Notes: generated by a model not told the origin, from the letters alone. A stretch of DNA of 64,000 nt from Kordiimonas gwangyangensis DSM 19435 = JCM 12864 (GCF_000375545.1 NZ_AQXF01000001.1:546893-610892); one strand, 5' to 3'; counted from the stretch's first letter, positions 25,968 through 36,071 are shown. Numbers and translations are program-made.

Positions 25968-26874
25968 TCTCGGCTGCTGTTTCTTTGTCTGCCGCTGCCG
26001 CGTCTTCACCCGGCACATGGATACGTACCTTATAGATCCGGCGCGGGTCTGCATCCACCACCTCAAAACGATAGCCGCTATCGTGGGTCACCACCTCGCC
26101 AATCTCAGGCACAGAGCCCGCGAGCGAGAAGACAAGACCACCAAGCGTGTCCACGTCTTCCTCATCTTCTTCGGGCAGCAGGTCGATACCGAGCTCGTCT
26201 TCAAGCTCGTCAATCTCGATACGGGCATCGGCGTCATAACCGCCACCCTCAAGCGCGGTCAGATAGGGTTCCTCGATGGTGTCGTGTTCGTCCTCGATCT
26301 CGCCAACGATCTCTTCGACGATGTCTTCTACTGTCACCAGGCCGTCAGTTCCGCCATATTCGTCCACCACCAGCGCCATGTGGGTGCGCGCCACGCGCAT
26401 TTTGGCCAATAGGTCGATCACCTTCATGGACGGCGGTACAAACAATACTGGCCGTTGAATGCTCTCCACCTTGAAGCTTTCCGTCTCCACCCCGTCCGCG
26501 ATAACCTTGAGCGCATCCTTCACGTGTACCATGCCGACAACTTCGTCGAGCGTTTCACGGTAGACCGGCATACGGGAGTGCGAACCGTCGGCGAATACAC
26601 GCACGAGGTCAGCGTATGAAATATCATAGTTCACCGCGACAATATCCGCGCGCGGCACCATAACGTCATCCACACGCAGTGCCGCGTATTCGATCACGTT
26701 GAAGAGCATCTCGCGCTCTTCCTGCCTCAGGCTCGGGCCACGGGTTTCTTCCTCGTGCTCCTCAAGCGCCTCTTCAAGGCTTTCACGCAAGGTTGTCTCG
26801 CTCGGGCGAATGCCCAGCATGTCTTTCAGGGAACGCATGAAGCCTCCACCGTTCTTCACGCCCTCGTCAGTCAT
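25954..26874 (-). CDS. corC: Hemolysin/CorC-type CBS-domain protein
   Basis: 306 residues, no membrane region. The opening segment is [12 protein letters not shown]-like, followed by two CBS domains ([11 protein letters not shown] ... [27 protein letters not shown] and [35 protein letters not shown]) and a CorC_HlyC C-terminal domain with [19 protein letters not shown]. It is linked to magnesium/cobalt efflux and outer-membrane maintenance. It overlaps ybeY by 8 bases and lnt by 14. Confidence 0.94.
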   Translation of the reverse strand: MTDEGVKNGGGFMRSLKDMLGIRPSETTLRESLEEALEEHEEETRGPSLRQEEREMLFNVIEYAALRVDDVMVPRADIVAVNYDISYADLVRVFADGSHSRMPVYRETLDEVVGMVHVKDALKVIADGVETESFKVESIQRPVLFVPPSMKVIDLLAKMRVARTHMALVVDEYGGTDGLVTVEDIVEEIVGEIEDEHDTIEEPYLTALEGGGYDADARIEIDELEDELGIDLLPEEDEEDVDTLGGLVFSLAGSVPEIGEVVTHDSGYRFEVVDADPRRIYKVRIHVPGEDAAAADKETAAENAGK

Positions 26875-27451
26875 CGATCGCTTCCATCGTCATTGGCACC
26901 AGATAGGGGTCCGGGATATTGAGGCCCGCAAGAATTTCCCGCTCCAGCGCTTCCATTTCTTCTGCTTCATCATCATCGATATGGTCGTAACCCATCAAAT
27001 GTAAAACCCCATGCACACACAAATGGGCCAAATGATGGTTGACCGGCTTGCCCTGCTCCGCCGCTTCATCCACGACAACAGGCACACAGATGACCATATC
27101 ACCTAACATGGCTGGTGGCCCACCCGCGAGCGCGAAGCGGAAAGCTTCATCAAGCTCATCAGGCTCCAGGCCGGGGAAAGAGAGGACATTGGTTGGTTTG
27201 TCTTTACCGCGATAATCACGGTTCAGATCACGGCTCTCATCAGCGCCCGTTATGATCACGGAGAGGTCCATGGGCGCCGCGACTTTGGGAGCGGATGCGC
27301 GGATCGCAGCCACTACAGCCTGCTCGACCTCTTGGAATACAGAGGCCCCGTCCCCGAGGCCACCATCACGCATGTCAAAATCAAGTGTGAGACCGGGGAG
27401 CGCCGAAGATGCCTCCCGGTCGTTGCTACTAGATGAAGGGTCGTCGTTCAT
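26867..27451 (-). CDS. ybeY: rRNA maturation endoribonuclease YbeY
   Basis: 194 residues. The zinc-binding motif H-x3-H-x5-H is seen in [15 protein letters not shown], and the central [23 protein letters not shown] is typical of the family. It processes the 3' end of 16S rRNA and helps ribosome quality control. It lies between phoH and corC in one transcription unit. Confidence 0.97.
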   Translation of the reverse strand: MNDDPSSSSNDREASSALPGLTLDFDMRDGGLGDGASVFQEVEQAVVAAIRASAPKVAAPMDLSVIITGADESRDLNRDYRGKDKPTNVLSFPGLEPDELDEAFRFALAGGPPAMLGDMVICVPVVVDEAAEQGKPVNHHLAHLCVHGVLHLMGYDHIDDDEAEEMEALEREILAGLNIPDPYLVPMTMEAIDD

Positions 27452-27460
27452 ATCTCTCTC

Positions 27461-28501
27461 TTAACGGCCGTCTTCGTCGCCATACGCTTCTACAATGCGG
27501 CCCACAAGCGGGTGGCGGACCACGTCACGCTGGGTAAAGCGGGTAACCGCAATACCCTCGACCCCGCGCAGAATGTCAAGCGCATTCCTCAGCCCAGAGC
27601 GAGTTCCCCGCGGCAAGTCGACCTGCGTGATATCACCACAGATCGCCATGCGGGAGTTTTCACCGAAGCGGGTGAGGAACATTTTCATCTGCATCGGGGT
27701 GGTGTTCTGCGCCTCATCAAGGATGACAAAAGCGTTCGCGAGCGTACGTCCGCGCATGTACGCGAGTGGCGCAATCTCAATCTGGCCACTGGCAATACGT
27801 TTTTCAACCTGCTCCGCCGGCATCATGTCATAGAGGGCGTCATAAAGCGGGCGAAGATAGGGGTCCACCTTGTCACGCAGGTCACCCGGCAAGAAGCCGA
27901 GGTTCTCACCCGCTTCTACTGCGGGACGCGAGAGCACAATGCGGTCAATCTCGCCCGCGAGCATACGCGCAACAGCCATGGCAACGGCGAGATAGGTTTT
28001 GCCTGTGCCCGCCGGGCCGACACCAAAAACCATCTCGTGCCTGAGCAGCTTGGACATATAGTCCACCTGCCCCGGCGAGCGTGGTGCGATGACCCGGTTG
28101 CGGGTGGTGATTTTAAGATTGTCGCCCACCGGCTCAGGCCCACCGGCGCGAGCACTGACACTTTCGGTCTTGGGTGCGGGAACGCCTTCCGCCATACGAA
28201 CAGCAGCATCGACTTCGCCGATATCCACTGCCTGGCCGGTGGAGGCCATGCGGTAAAGGTCTTCAAGGATTTTTTTGGCAAGTGTTGCGCGGTCTTGCGC
28301 GCCTTCGATCGCAACCCGGTTACCCCGGTTGATGATAACAACGCCGAGGCGTTGCTCTATGCGCGCTAGATTCTTGTCATGCTGGCCGAAGACGATTGCG
28401 GCTAATCGGTTGTCTTCGAATTCGACCACCTTCCGGGCTGGTTGGTGACCTTGAGACGTGGTGCCCGACGATTTGGGCGCGTGGCTGGCCTTGGCATACA
28501 T
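27461..28501 (-). CDS. phoH: PhoH family ATPase (YbeZ)
   Basis: About 346 residues from the ATG at 28501; GTG at 28543 would add 14. Walker A is GPAGTGKTYLAVAMAV and Walker B ILDEAQNTTPMQMKMFLTR. An N-terminal KH-like part precedes it (NLARIEQRLGVVIINRGNRVAIEG). YbeZ works with YbeY in RNA processing; the next gene is ybeY, 9 bases on. The start has a weak ribosome site: AAGGAG lies 16 bases upstream. Confidence 0.95.
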   Translation of the reverse strand: MYAKASHAPKSSGTTSQGHQPARKVVEFEDNRLAAIVFGQHDKNLARIEQRLGVVIINRGNRVAIEGAQDRATLAKKILEDLYRMASTGQAVDIGEVDAAVRMAEGVPAPKTESVSARAGGPEPVGDNLKITTRNRVIAPRSPGQVDYMSKLLRHEMVFGVGPAGTGKTYLAVAMAVARMLAGEIDRIVLSRPAVEAGENLGFLPGDLRDKVDPYLRPLYDALYDMMPAEQVEKRIASGQIEIAPLAYMRGRTLANAFVILDEAQNTTPMQMKMFLTRFGENSRMAICGDITQVDLPRGTRSGLRNALDILRGVEGIAVTRFTQRDVVRHPLVGRIVEAYGDEDGR

Positions 28502-28555
28502 ATCGTGCAGTTTGCGGCTCCTTATTGCCGACCCGGCAGGCACGCGAATGCGCCT

Positions 28556-29962
28556 TTAATGCAGGGCCCTTACAAGTTCCCCTTTAAGGCTGTTTGGCCC
28601 AGCTTCAAGGATCCTGACCCGAACCAGTTTGCCCATGTAATCAGTGTATGTTTTATCGCCCGCCGCGTCCAGCGCATTGTGGTCATTTCGAACATCCACA
28701 TAGACCGACTGCAAGTAGGGGCTGCGGCCGATCATTTGCCCATCACGTTTGCCGAACCGCTCCAGAAGAACATCCATCTCTTTTCCGATGAAACCCTCGT
28801 TGAATTCGATCTGGTGTTCATTGATGAGCGCCTGCAGGCGCGCGAGCCTTTCGGACTTCACATCTTCGGGCACTTGTTCCTTGCTCACGCTCGCGGGCGT
28901 GCCCGGACGCGGGCTATATTTGAAGCTATAGGCCTGCGCATATTTTACCCGGCGCACGAGGTCGAGCGTGTCCTCGAAATCCTCATCCGTTTCGCCCGGG
29001 AAACCAACGATAAAGTCGGATGAAAGCGCGAGGTCAGGCCGCGCAGCGCGCAAGCGGTCAATCACCGCGAAATATTCTTCCCGCGTGTGCTTGCGGTTCA
29101 TGGCGTCAAGAATACGATCCGAACCGCTTTGCACAGGCAGGTGCAGGTAAGGCATGCAGGACGCAATATCGCGGTGCGCGTCAATCAGTTCCTGGTCCAT
29201 GTCGCGTGGATGCGACGTGGTGTAGCGAATGCGCGTCAGGCCGTCGATCTTGTCCAGTTCCGCAATCAGGCCACCAAGTGTTGCAGTGCTGCCATCAGCC
29301 GCTGTGCCGTGATAGGCGTTCACATTCTGACCAAGGAGGGTGATTTCCATCACGCCGCGCGCCACAAGGCGTTTGGCTTCCTCAACAATATCACTGACCG
29401 GGCGGCTGTATTCAGCGCCGCGGGTATAGGGCACCACACAGAAGGTGCAGAATTTATCGCAACCTTCCTGAATGGTAAGGAAGGCGGCGGTGCCTTCAAA
29501 ACCGCTTTCGTCCGTTGGCAGATGGTCGAACTTGGTATCGACCGGGAATTCTGTATCCAGCACGCGAGCCGACATGCGACCACCGGTGCGCTGCTCCTCC
29601 GCCGCTTTCAGCATGTCCGGCAGGCGGTGATAGGTCTGGGGTCCGAGCACCATGTCGATCGCAGGCGCACGTTTCATCATCTCTGGCCCTTCGGCCTGGG
29701 CCACACAGCCGGCAACCGCGATGAACATGTTCTTGCCTTCAGCGGCTTTGGCGTCTTTCTCGGTGCGCAGGCGGCCGATCTCGGAGTAGACCTTCTCGGC
29801 TGCTTTTTCGCGGATGTGGCAGGTGTTGAGGATCACGAGATCAGCGTCTTCCGCGCTCTCGGATTGCTCGTAGCCGTGGGGTTTCAGCACGTCCGCCATC
29901 CGCTTGCTGTCATACACATTCATCTGACAGCCGTAGGTTTTGATGAAGACTTTTTTACTCAC
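28556..29962 (-). CDS. miaB: tRNA-2-methylthio-N6-dimethylallyladenosine synthase
   Basis: 468 residues from a GTG start with AGGAG eight bases upstream. The N-terminal UPF0004 domain has TYGCQMN and [10 protein letters not shown]; the radical SAM motif is [15 protein letters not shown]; a TRAM domain closes the protein. It methylthiolates A37 of tRNAs. It is upstream of phoH in the same direction. Confidence 0.98.
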   Translation of the reverse strand: MSKKVFIKTYGCQMNVYDSKRMADVLKPHGYEQSESAEDADLVILNTCHIREKAAEKVYSEIGRLRTEKDAKAAEGKNMFIAVAGCVAQAEGPEMMKRAPAIDMVLGPQTYHRLPDMLKAAEEQRTGGRMSARVLDTEFPVDTKFDHLPTDESGFEGTAAFLTIQEGCDKFCTFCVVPYTRGAEYSRPVSDIVEEAKRLVARGVMEITLLGQNVNAYHGTAADGSTATLGGLIAELDKIDGLTRIRYTTSHPRDMDQELIDAHRDIASCMPYLHLPVQSGSDRILDAMNRKHTREEYFAVIDRLRAARPDLALSSDFIVGFPGETDEDFEDTLDLVRRVKYAQAYSFKYSPRPGTPASVSKEQVPEDVKSERLARLQALINEHQIEFNEGFIGKEMDVLLERFGKRDGQMIGRSPYLQSVYVDVRNDHNALDAAGDKTYTDYMGKLVRVRILEAGPNSLKGELVRALH

Positions 29963-30096
29963 CGCACTGCTCCTGCCCCGCGATGCGCGGGATCACTCGA
30001 TCGCGCACATGATTGCGCCATGTCTCAAAAAGGTGCCGGAGACTAGCATCAAAGCCTCCAGAGTCAAGAATGCAGCGGTACGGAAGTCGCGGAAAC

Positions 30097-31008
30097 TCAG
30101 GCCGGGCCGAGGGTTGGGCCAGTGGCGCCGTCGTCGCTTGCCGCTACGAGAAGCGGCAACTGTGGGCCCATCTTCAGTTCTGCCCTGTGCGCGCGCTCAA
30201 GCCCACGGCGCACTTCTTCCTCGCAGTAAGTCGCGAGGGCCTTGCGGGACCCCGCTTCAGCGACCGTAACCGGCGCATGAAATTCGATCAGCGTTTCAAT
30301 GCGCGCACGGCCCATCAGTTGGCGCAGGTGGCCAAAAAGTTCCACATCGCCAAGCCACGCAACAACCGGCTTTTGCGAGCGGATAAGTGGCATGCCGTTC
30401 ACGCCCGTATAGGCCAAGGTGACCGGCTGGATGAGGAGCTCACGGTGGCTGGCTTCGTCAGCCCGCTCAGCGACAGAAAAGAGCGCTGACTTGAAGGGAG
30501 CCACGCGCATGCCGTCAGTGGAGGTACCTTCCGGGAACAGGATCAGGCTATGGCCAAGCTGCACACGTTCCTTGAGTGCATCACGCTGGCGCGCGCTTTC
30601 CGACCGGCGCTCCCGATTGACAAAAACGGTTTTATGGAGCGAACACAGCGAGCCGATGAAACCCCAGCCCGCCACTTCGGATTTGGCGATGAAGCTGGCG
30701 TTCCTCAGGTGCCCGCCCAACACAAGGATATCGAGCCAGGAAATATGGTTGCACGCATAAAGCACCGGGCCTTTATGGTCGTGCCTGATGCCACTGATGT
30801 TGATGCGAATACCAAGGATACGGCACACTGCGCGGTGCCAAAGGCCCGCAAATGTCCACCAGCCGCGCGACTTGAAACGCACAGCGACATACTGCACCGG
30901 CAGTATAAAAACTGACATAAGGATCACGAGGGAAATACGACTGACCCCCAGCAGGGTCCAGCCTTCGCCGCCGAGGTTCGACCTCAAGCCCGCATATTCC
31001 TCCGCCAT
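30097..31008 (-). CDS. plsC: 1-acyl-sn-glycerol-3-phosphate acyltransferase
   Basis: 303 residues. There is one or two N-terminal membrane helices, then acyltransferase motifs NHISWLDI (H-x4-D) and FPEGTSTDG, and a later PVTLAYTGVNGMP. The enzyme makes phosphatidic acid from lysophosphatidic acid. The C-terminal 25 residues are low in recognisable structure. It lies between fur and miaB. Confidence 0.93.
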   Translation of the reverse strand: MAEEYAGLRSNLGGEGWTLLGVSRISLVILMSVFILPVQYVAVRFKSRGWWTFAGLWHRAVCRILGIRINISGIRHDHKGPVLYACNHISWLDILVLGGHLRNASFIAKSEVAGWGFIGSLCSLHKTVFVNRERRSESARQRDALKERVQLGHSLILFPEGTSTDGMRVAPFKSALFSVAERADEASHRELLIQPVTLAYTGVNGMPLIRSQKPVVAWLGDVELFGHLRQLMGRARIETLIEFHAPVTVAEAGSRKALATYCEEEVRRGLERAHRAELKMGPQLPLLVAASDDGATGPTLGPA

Positions 31009-31027
31009 GTCATTCGCTCCGCTTCAT

Positions 31028-31050
31028 CACACCGCCGAGGACGCGGTGTG
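31028..31050 (-). terminator. Hairpin after fur
   Basis: Eight-base perfect arms CACACCGC (31028-31035) and GCGGTGTG (31043-31050) end one base before the fur stop-codon region. It lacks a T run, so it may only stabilise the fur messenger or weakly terminate it before plsC. Confidence 0.4.
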
Positions 31051-31476
31051 TCAGTCTGCTTTCTTGATCGGCGTGCCGTAAAGCTCCATGCGGTGGTCTA
31101 CCAGCTTGAAGCCCAGCTTGCGCGCGATCTCAATTTGCAGCTTTTCTATTTCATCATTGTGAAACTCGAGCACTTCGCCAGTTTCCACATTGATCAGGTG
31201 GTCGTGGTGCTCATCCGACACGGGTTCATAGCGCGAGCGGCCATCCCTGAAGTCGTGACGTTCCAGAATTCCTGCTTCCTCAAAGAGCCGCACCGTGCGG
31301 TAGACGGTTGCAATGCTGATACCGGAATCGATTGCCGTCGAGCGGCGATACACCTCTTCCACGTCCGGATGGTCTTCGGCTTCGGTCAGCACCTTGGCAA
31401 TGATGCGGCGCTGGTCCGTCATGCGCATGCCTTTTTCGAGGCACAGGTCTTCAATATTCGGACGTTCCATATTCAT
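31051..31476 (-). CDS. fur: Fur-family metal-dependent regulator
   Basis: 141 residues from the ATG at 31476 (GAGG four bases upstream). It has a winged helix (GMRMTDQRRIIAKVL; ISIATVYRTVRLFEEAGIL) and a dimerisation domain with the metal ligands in DEHHDHLINVETG. The CxxC zinc pairs of some Fur proteins are absent. In alphaproteobacteria such proteins may respond to iron or manganese (Mur), which the sequence alone does not settle. The neighbours mucR and plsC are on the same strand. Confidence 0.93.
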   Translation of the reverse strand: MNMERPNIEDLCLEKGMRMTDQRRIIAKVLTEAEDHPDVEEVYRRSTAIDSGISIATVYRTVRLFEEAGILERHDFRDGRSRYEPVSDEHHDHLINVETGEVLEFHNDEIEKLQIEIARKLGFKLVDHRMELYGTPIKKAD

Positions 31477-31614
31477 GACCCTCAGGCACTCCTTCACGTA
31501 TTCAACTCTCTCGGAAATATGCTCGGAAGATGGCACAGGGAGTAGCCAAGCGCAAGGCACAGCTGGCCTAATTTGGGCCGCTGTGCCGCCATGTTTTTAG
31601 CTAGTCTTGGGAAA

Positions 31615-32025
31615 TCAGCTTTTTTTACCGCGCCCAAGGCCAATTTTTTTGGCGAGGTCACGACGCTGTTTCGCGTAATTCGGGGCAACCATCGGATAAT
31701 CGGAAGGCAAATTCCAGCGTTCGCGATAATCATCCGGCGTCATGTTGTAACGTGTCTTGAGGTGACGCTTCAGCATCTTCAGCTTCTTGCCGTCCTCAAG
31801 GCAGACCAGATAGTCTGGTGTGATCGATTTCTTGACCGGAACAGCGGGTTCCGGCGTATCTTCAGTAATGGCGCCTTTTTCACCAAGATCGCTCAGCGTC
31901 TTGAAAACCTGCCCGATCAGGTTTGGCAACTCATCCACTGCGACGGAATTATTTGACACATGCGAGGAGACGATCTCAACCGTCAGCGCCAAAAGATCTT
32001 CCTTATGTACTTTGTCCTGCTCCAT
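31615..32025 (-). CDS. MucR/Ros family transcriptional regulator
   Basis: 136 residues. The N-terminal helical part is followed by the MucR DNA-binding region: YLVCLEDGKKLKMLKRHL, MTPDDYRERW and LPSDYPMVAPNYAKQRR. Of the Cys2His2 ligands of Ros, only Cys and one His remain (the second Cys is Asp, the last His position is Arg), so tight zinc binding is doubtful, as in several MucR relatives. MucR proteins bind AT-rich DNA and control surface and cell-cycle genes. A palindrome lies in its upstream region. Confidence 0.93.
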   Translation of the reverse strand: MEQDKVHKEDLLALTVEIVSSHVSNNSVAVDELPNLIGQVFKTLSDLGEKGAITEDTPEPAVPVKKSITPDYLVCLEDGKKLKMLKRHLKTRYNMTPDDYRERWNLPSDYPMVAPNYAKQRRDLAKKIGLGRGKKS

Positions 32026-32067
32026 ATCCCTCAGTCCGGCTTGCCAGGTTTAACTGGAACTTCTTAA

Positions 32068-32079
32068 TGTTGCGCAACA
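32068..32079. promoter_or_regulatory. Palindrome between mucR and the TusA-like gene
   Basis: TGTTGCGCAACA is a perfect 12-bp palindrome in the 108-base divergent spacer; it is followed by CAGCTG and a further CAAC, giving nested symmetry. The regulator is unknown. Confidence 0.35.
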
Positions 32080-32133
32080 GCTGCTCAACAACCTAAAATG
32101 ATGCACTGCCTCCAACAAACGCGGAAACACTGC

Positions 32134-32430
32134 ATGACAAAGCATCCCCCACAAATGCTTGACCTACTTGGTGCCTACTGTCCTATGGCTTTCGTCAAAG
32201 CCAGACTCCACCTGGACGCGCTGTCCAGCGGCGACATCACCACAATCGTCTATGAGGCAACCCCCTCAAACGAGCCGCTTGTTCGCTCCATCAGGTCTCT
32301 TGGTCACACCATTCTCTTGGAAGAACTGGTTGACCCGGCCTCCATTACCCCCGAGCCCGGAAAACCGAATGAACCGCAGTCAAACGACTACGTACAGGTA
32401 ACCCTACTTAAAATTGAAGTAAATAGATAA
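32134..32430 (+). CDS. TusA/SirA-like sulfur carrier family protein
   Basis: 98 residues from the ATG at 32134; an ATG at 32098 would add 12. The TusA-like core is LDLLGAYCPMAFVKARLHLDAL followed by GDITTIVYEATPSNEPLVRSI. The active Cys is present, but the usual CPxP is CPMA. TusA proteins relay sulfur for thiouridine or molybdenum cofactor synthesis; a role here is inferred only from the fold. It is divergent from mucR and convergent with rimI. Confidence 0.8.
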   Translation: MTKHPPQMLDLLGAYCPMAFVKARLHLDALSSGDITTIVYEATPSNEPLVRSIRSLGHTILLEELVDPASITPEPGKPNEPQSNDYVQVTLLKIEVNR

Positions 32431-32443
32431 GGCGGCTTTTTAT

Positions 32444-32941
32444 TTATTTTTCTTTGTCGTCTGGCGAGTTGTTTAAAAATAAACACAAACATAGAGCATC
32501 AAAACGACTGCCGCTTTGTGTCATATAGTAGCCCGATCTTTTTCCCGTTTCGGTAAAGCCAAATTGCTCATAGAGCTTGATTGCGCGGCTGTTATCCTCG
32601 CGCACCTCAAGGAAAATTTGTGTTACAGCCATATATCTCAAGTGCGAAATCATCTGTCGCATCAAAAGGCTGGCGACGCCTTTTCCTTGTGAACCCTCAA
32701 ATACAGCAACTGTAATAAGTTCGGCTTCATCCAGTACCGCACGGTATAAAATAAAGCCGACAGGATTATTTCCCTCATGCGCGATTTTCACGAAAACGCC
32801 AGGCATATCAATCAGAGCGCGAAACTCATCCGCGGTCCAGGCACGCTCATCCATCGCGGTAAATGCGCTTGCATACATTGCCTCAAGCGCCGGCAGCACC
32901 CATTCGGCCCCGACGTCGATATCGCTAACCTCAAATGTCAT
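32444..32941 (-). CDS. rimI: Ribosomal protein S18-alanine N-acetyltransferase-like
   Basis: 165 residues of GNAT fold with acetyl-CoA motif GSQGKGVASLLMRQM and FLEVREDNSRAIKLYEQFGF, typical of RimI. It lies three bases after tsaB in the same direction, the common tsaB-rimI pairing. Confidence 0.9.
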   Translation of the reverse strand: MTFEVSDIDVGAEWVLPALEAMYASAFTAMDERAWTADEFRALIDMPGVFVKIAHEGNNPVGFILYRAVLDEAELITVAVFEGSQGKGVASLLMRQMISHLRYMAVTQIFLEVREDNSRAIKLYEQFGFTETGKRSGYYMTQSGSRFDALCLCLFLNNSPDDKEK

Positions 32942-32943
32942 GA

Positions 32944-33582
32944 CTATTCTACCGGCAAAAGCGCCTTGGCCTTGGCGGCATCGGCGTCACGGAGATAAGC
33001 TGGTTCTGGCGGATTTGAAGCGGCATCAAGTTGCGCACCCAGTAGGGCGAGCACGACCGGGTCAACTGCATCGCCCGCGCAAGCCATGCCTGCGAGCGCC
33101 GCACCGCTACCCACCACCTGTCCGGGCGTCGCCGCCACACGTGTTTCAATATCCGGGCCGTCAAAGCATCCTGCCTCGGATCGCACCTCCGGCACCATGC
33201 CCGGAGCAACACTGAAACACTGGTGATAACCTTGCCCGCCGCGCCCCATAACAACGGCGTGCACTGTGCCCTCACCGCCCGCAGCCAGCGCCTGCAGGCT
33301 GGTAACCCCAACAACCGGCGCATCAAGCGCGAGGCCAAGCCCACGCGCCACGGAAAGCCCGATACGAAGCCCGGTGAAAGTACCGGGACCAATGGTCACG
33401 GCAATGCGGTCCACTGCGTCATAACCCAGGCCGCTTTCGGCCATCATTTCATCAAGCATGGGCAACAGCCGCTCGGCATGGCCACGACCAATGGCTTCCT
33501 GCCGCACGGCAACCGCGACGCCTGCGCGCACAAGCGCAGCCGAACAACTGCCCTCGCAAGTATCGATGGACAGTACGGTCAT
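32944..33582 (-). CDS. tsaB: tRNA threonylcarbamoyladenosine biosynthesis protein TsaB
   Basis: 212 residues from the ATG at 33582 (MTVLSIDTCEGSC). Conserved: IDT near the start, GRGHAERLLPMLDEMM and the GPGTFTGLRIGLSVARGL motif. It is the scaffold partner of TsaD and TsaE for t6A37 synthesis. The longer in-frame extension upstream overlaps the promoter region of the divergent gene and is unlikely to be used. Confidence 0.95.
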   Translation of the reverse strand: MTVLSIDTCEGSCSAALVRAGVAVAVRQEAIGRGHAERLLPMLDEMMAESGLGYDAVDRIAVTIGPGTFTGLRIGLSVARGLGLALDAPVVGVTSLQALAAGGEGTVHAVVMGRGGQGYHQCFSVAPGMVPEVRSEAGCFDGPDIETRVAATPGQVVGSGAALAGMACAGDAVDPVVLALLGAQLDAASNPPEPAYLRDADAAKAKALLPVE

Positions 33583-33705
33583 GCCTTCTGGGTTAGTTGG
33601 CCGCTTTATGGTCAAACTTCTGGTCCAATCACTGTTGCCGGTCGCGCCCGTCTTGCCAGTTTGCCGCAAACAAGGCAAGACTATGCCGCAAGGAAGGACA
33701 CTAAT

Positions 33706-34740
33706 ATGCAAAGTATAGCCCGCTTTTTCACTGCCTGCATTCTGGCCGCCAGCAGTGCGGTATCAGCGCTTGCGGATCAGTCTGCCGCCATACTGCTTTA
33801 TCACCGTTTTGGCGAAGACGATTACCCCAGCACCAACATCCGGCTGGAGCAGTTCGATGCTCAGATCAAGATGATGCAGGAAAGCGGCTATCATTTCATG
33901 AAACTGGGTGATTTGGTCGCGCACCTTAAGGCCAACAAAAGCGTGCCTGAACGCACGGTCGTGATCACAGTAGATGACGCCTACAAATCCGTCGCCCTAG
34001 AGGCATGGCCGCGCCTAAAACGCGCCGGCATCCCCATGACCCTGTTTGTCGCCACAGATGCGGTCGACAACGCCACATCAAATTACATGAACTGGGACGA
34101 CGTGCGCCGCCTCAAGGCTGAGGGCGTGGAAATTGGTCACCATAGCGCCAGCCACCTGCATATGATCGACGCTGGCGTGAAAGCCGCGGTCGAGGACGTG
34201 CGCAAGGCAAGCGCCCGCTTCAAGGCTGAGCTTGGTTCGGTACCACCCCTCATTGCCTACCCTTACGGTGAATATAATCTGGAGCTTCGCAAAGCCATGA
34301 TAGCTGAGGGTTTTGAGGCGGCTTTTGCGCAGGTTTCGGGCCCGGCAGCCATCTGGTCAGACCCGTTCAGCCTCCCGCGTTTCCCGGTGAATGAACGCTA
34401 CGGCGAGATGGACCGCTTCAAACTGATCAGCCAGGCCATGGCACTGCCGGTCAGCGACGTTGCCCCGCTTGAGCCGGTGCTCGCGGAAGATCGCAACCCG
34501 CCGGTGTTTGGCTTTACGCTTGATGAAAGTGTGCGCGGGGCATCCACTCTCGCCTGCTACCCAAGCCATATGCGTGAGCCCGCTGAGCTGATCCGGCTGG
34601 ACGGCAATCGTGTGGAGGTCCGGTTCGAGCAACCGTTCCCGAAAGGCCGCGCGCGCATCAACTGCACCCTGCCCGCAGGCGGGGGGCGTTGGTATTGGCA
34701 CGGCCAGTTCTTCTACATTCCGGGTGGCGAGTTGGACTAG
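33706..34740 (+). CDS. Secreted polysaccharide deacetylase family protein
   Basis: 344 residues from the ATG at 33706 with AAGGAAGG upstream and a signal peptide (to SALAD). The NodB-type domain has VITVDDAYKS (catalytic Asp pair) and IGHHSASHLHM (metal His pair), followed by LIAYPYGEYN. The last third is a beta-rich extension of unknown role. It may deacetylate an envelope or exopolysaccharide; the substrate is unknown. Confidence 0.9.
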   Translation: MQSIARFFTACILAASSAVSALADQSAAILLYHRFGEDDYPSTNIRLEQFDAQIKMMQESGYHFMKLGDLVAHLKANKSVPERTVVITVDDAYKSVALEAWPRLKRAGIPMTLFVATDAVDNATSNYMNWDDVRRLKAEGVEIGHHSASHLHMIDAGVKAAVEDVRKASARFKAELGSVPPLIAYPYGEYNLELRKAMIAEGFEAAFAQVSGPAAIWSDPFSLPRFPVNERYGEMDRFKLISQAMALPVSDVAPLEPVLAEDRNPPVFGFTLDESVRGASTLACYPSHMREPAELIRLDGNRVEVRFEQPFPKGRARINCTLPAGGGRWYWHGQFFYIPGGELD

Positions 34741-34758
34741 GCCAACCGGAAATTGGGA

Positions 34759-35325
34759 TCAATATTCGACGGAGCGAACGTCCACCACTTCCGGCACATA
34801 GTATTTGAGCAGGTTCTCAATACCGTGCTTGAGCGTGATCGTGGAACTGGGGCAACCCGCGCATGCGCCTTGCATCTGCAAGTACACCACGCCTTCCTTG
34901 AAGCCGCGATAGATAATGTCACCACCATCGCCAGCAACAGCAGGGCGGATTTTCTCATCAAGCAGTGTCTTGATCTGCTCAACGATATCGGCGTCGGCAT
35001 CGTCCTCATCTACAGCGAGTTCAGGTGCGGGACCTTCAATGTCATGCATCACCGGCGCGCCAGAGGAGAAGAATTGCATGAGCGCCGCCAGCACGGACGG
35101 CTTGATATCCTGCCATTCGCTTTCGGTCGCTTTGGTGATGGTCACAAAATCGGAACCAAGGAAAACGCCCTTCACACCATCAAGCGCAAACATGGCTTCT
35201 GCAAGCGGTGACGCATCCGCACCTTCAGGGGATGCAAAGTTGGCGGTTCCGGTCTCCAGTACAGCGCGGCCCGGCAGGAATTTGAGAGTATCCGGGTTCG
35301 GGGTGACTTCGGTTTCGATAAACAT
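34759..35325 (-). CDS. NifU-family iron-sulfur scaffold protein
   Basis: 188 residues. It has an N-terminal Nfu_N domain (MFIETEVTPNPDTLKFLPG, GVFLGSDFVTITK), an acidic linker, and a C-terminal NifU domain (IRPAVAGDGGDIIYRGF) ending in the CxxC cluster motif GACAGCPSSTITL. It carries [4Fe-4S] clusters to target proteins. The gene is convergent with the deacetylase and follows the TetR gene. Confidence 0.95.
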   Translation of the reverse strand: MFIETEVTPNPDTLKFLPGRAVLETGTANFASPEGADASPLAEAMFALDGVKGVFLGSDFVTITKATESEWQDIKPSVLAALMQFFSSGAPVMHDIEGPAPELAVDEDDADADIVEQIKTLLDEKIRPAVAGDGGDIIYRGFKEGVVYLQMQGACAGCPSSTITLKHGIENLLKYYVPEVVDVRSVEY

Positions 35326-35391
35326 GACTAAATCCTTCTTGATTTAGCCTCCATGTGGGCGCTCGGGCCCTGAAGGTCAAGCAAAATCAGG

Positions 35392-35937
35392 TTAAATATG
35401 GCTCAGCTTTTCTAAACAGGCATGGAGCGGCGAGCGGTTACCAACCACACGGCAGATCACCAGCGCACCCTGTATCTGTTCAAGAGACTGCCGCGCCCAT
35501 GCCTCAGGGTTGGATAACCCCGCCTCAGTTGTGGCCCGCGCGAGGCCCTTGGTCCATGCGTCCACCGCGGCTTTGATTTGGCTACCAAAAAGCGTACGCC
35601 CTTCACCAAGCAGCAGGCTGTTCATCAGGCATACCGGCACATCGCCATCGTAATATTCTGTGACACCCCTGAGGGACAACTGTAGCCTTTCCTGCCCGGC
35701 CTTGGCGGACGCAAGCGGCGCAAGAACAAGGCGTTGAAGCCGCGCGCCCGAGTGTGCAAGCGCTTGAGCGGCAATCTGTTCCTTGCCACCGGGGAAGTGG
35801 TGATAGAGGCTGGCTTTCGAAAGCTCAACAGAATCCGCGAGCAGAGACAGGCTTGCCCCCTCATACCCATAGGTCTTGAAGACAGAGACAAACCGTTCCG
35901 CCATTGCAGTCCGTGAATATTTGGCGATGCGTGGCAA
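35392..35937 (-). CDS. TetR-family transcriptional regulator
   Basis: About 181 residues from a TTG at 35937 that has GGAGGG four bases upstream; ATG at 35904 is the alternative. The N-terminal HTH reads GYEGASLSLLADSVELSKASLYHHFPGGKEQI. The C-terminal ligand domain is of the LmrA/YxaF kind by look (VCLMNSLLLGEGRTLFGSQIKAAVDAW). Its upstream region, shared with the divergent penicillin-binding protein gene, carries an imperfect palindrome. Confidence 0.88.
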   Translation of the reverse strand: MPRIAKYSRTAMAERFVSVFKTYGYEGASLSLLADSVELSKASLYHHFPGGKEQIAAQALAHSGARLQRLVLAPLASAKAGQERLQLSLRGVTEYYDGDVPVCLMNSLLLGEGRTLFGSQIKAAVDAWTKGLARATTEAGLSNPEAWARQSLEQIQGALVICRVVGNRSPLHACLEKLSHI

Positions 35938-35967
35938 AACACCCTCCCGCAGTTGATGCACCAATAC

Positions 35968-35985
35968 TAACCAATCGTTCGGTTA
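35968..35985. promoter_or_regulatory. TetR-type operator candidate
   Basis: TAACCAATCGTTCGGTTA matches its reverse complement at 14 of 18 positions, a length and form usual for TetR sites. It lies about 30 bases upstream of the TetR start and about 90 bases upstream of the divergent penicillin-binding protein gene. Confidence 0.55.
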
Positions 35986-36071
35986 AAATAAACGGTCGAA
36001 TACCGCCACATGGCAAAAAGGCGGTGTTTCGCAACTTTGCCCCAATTCAAAGCCATGGTAAAACACGCTTC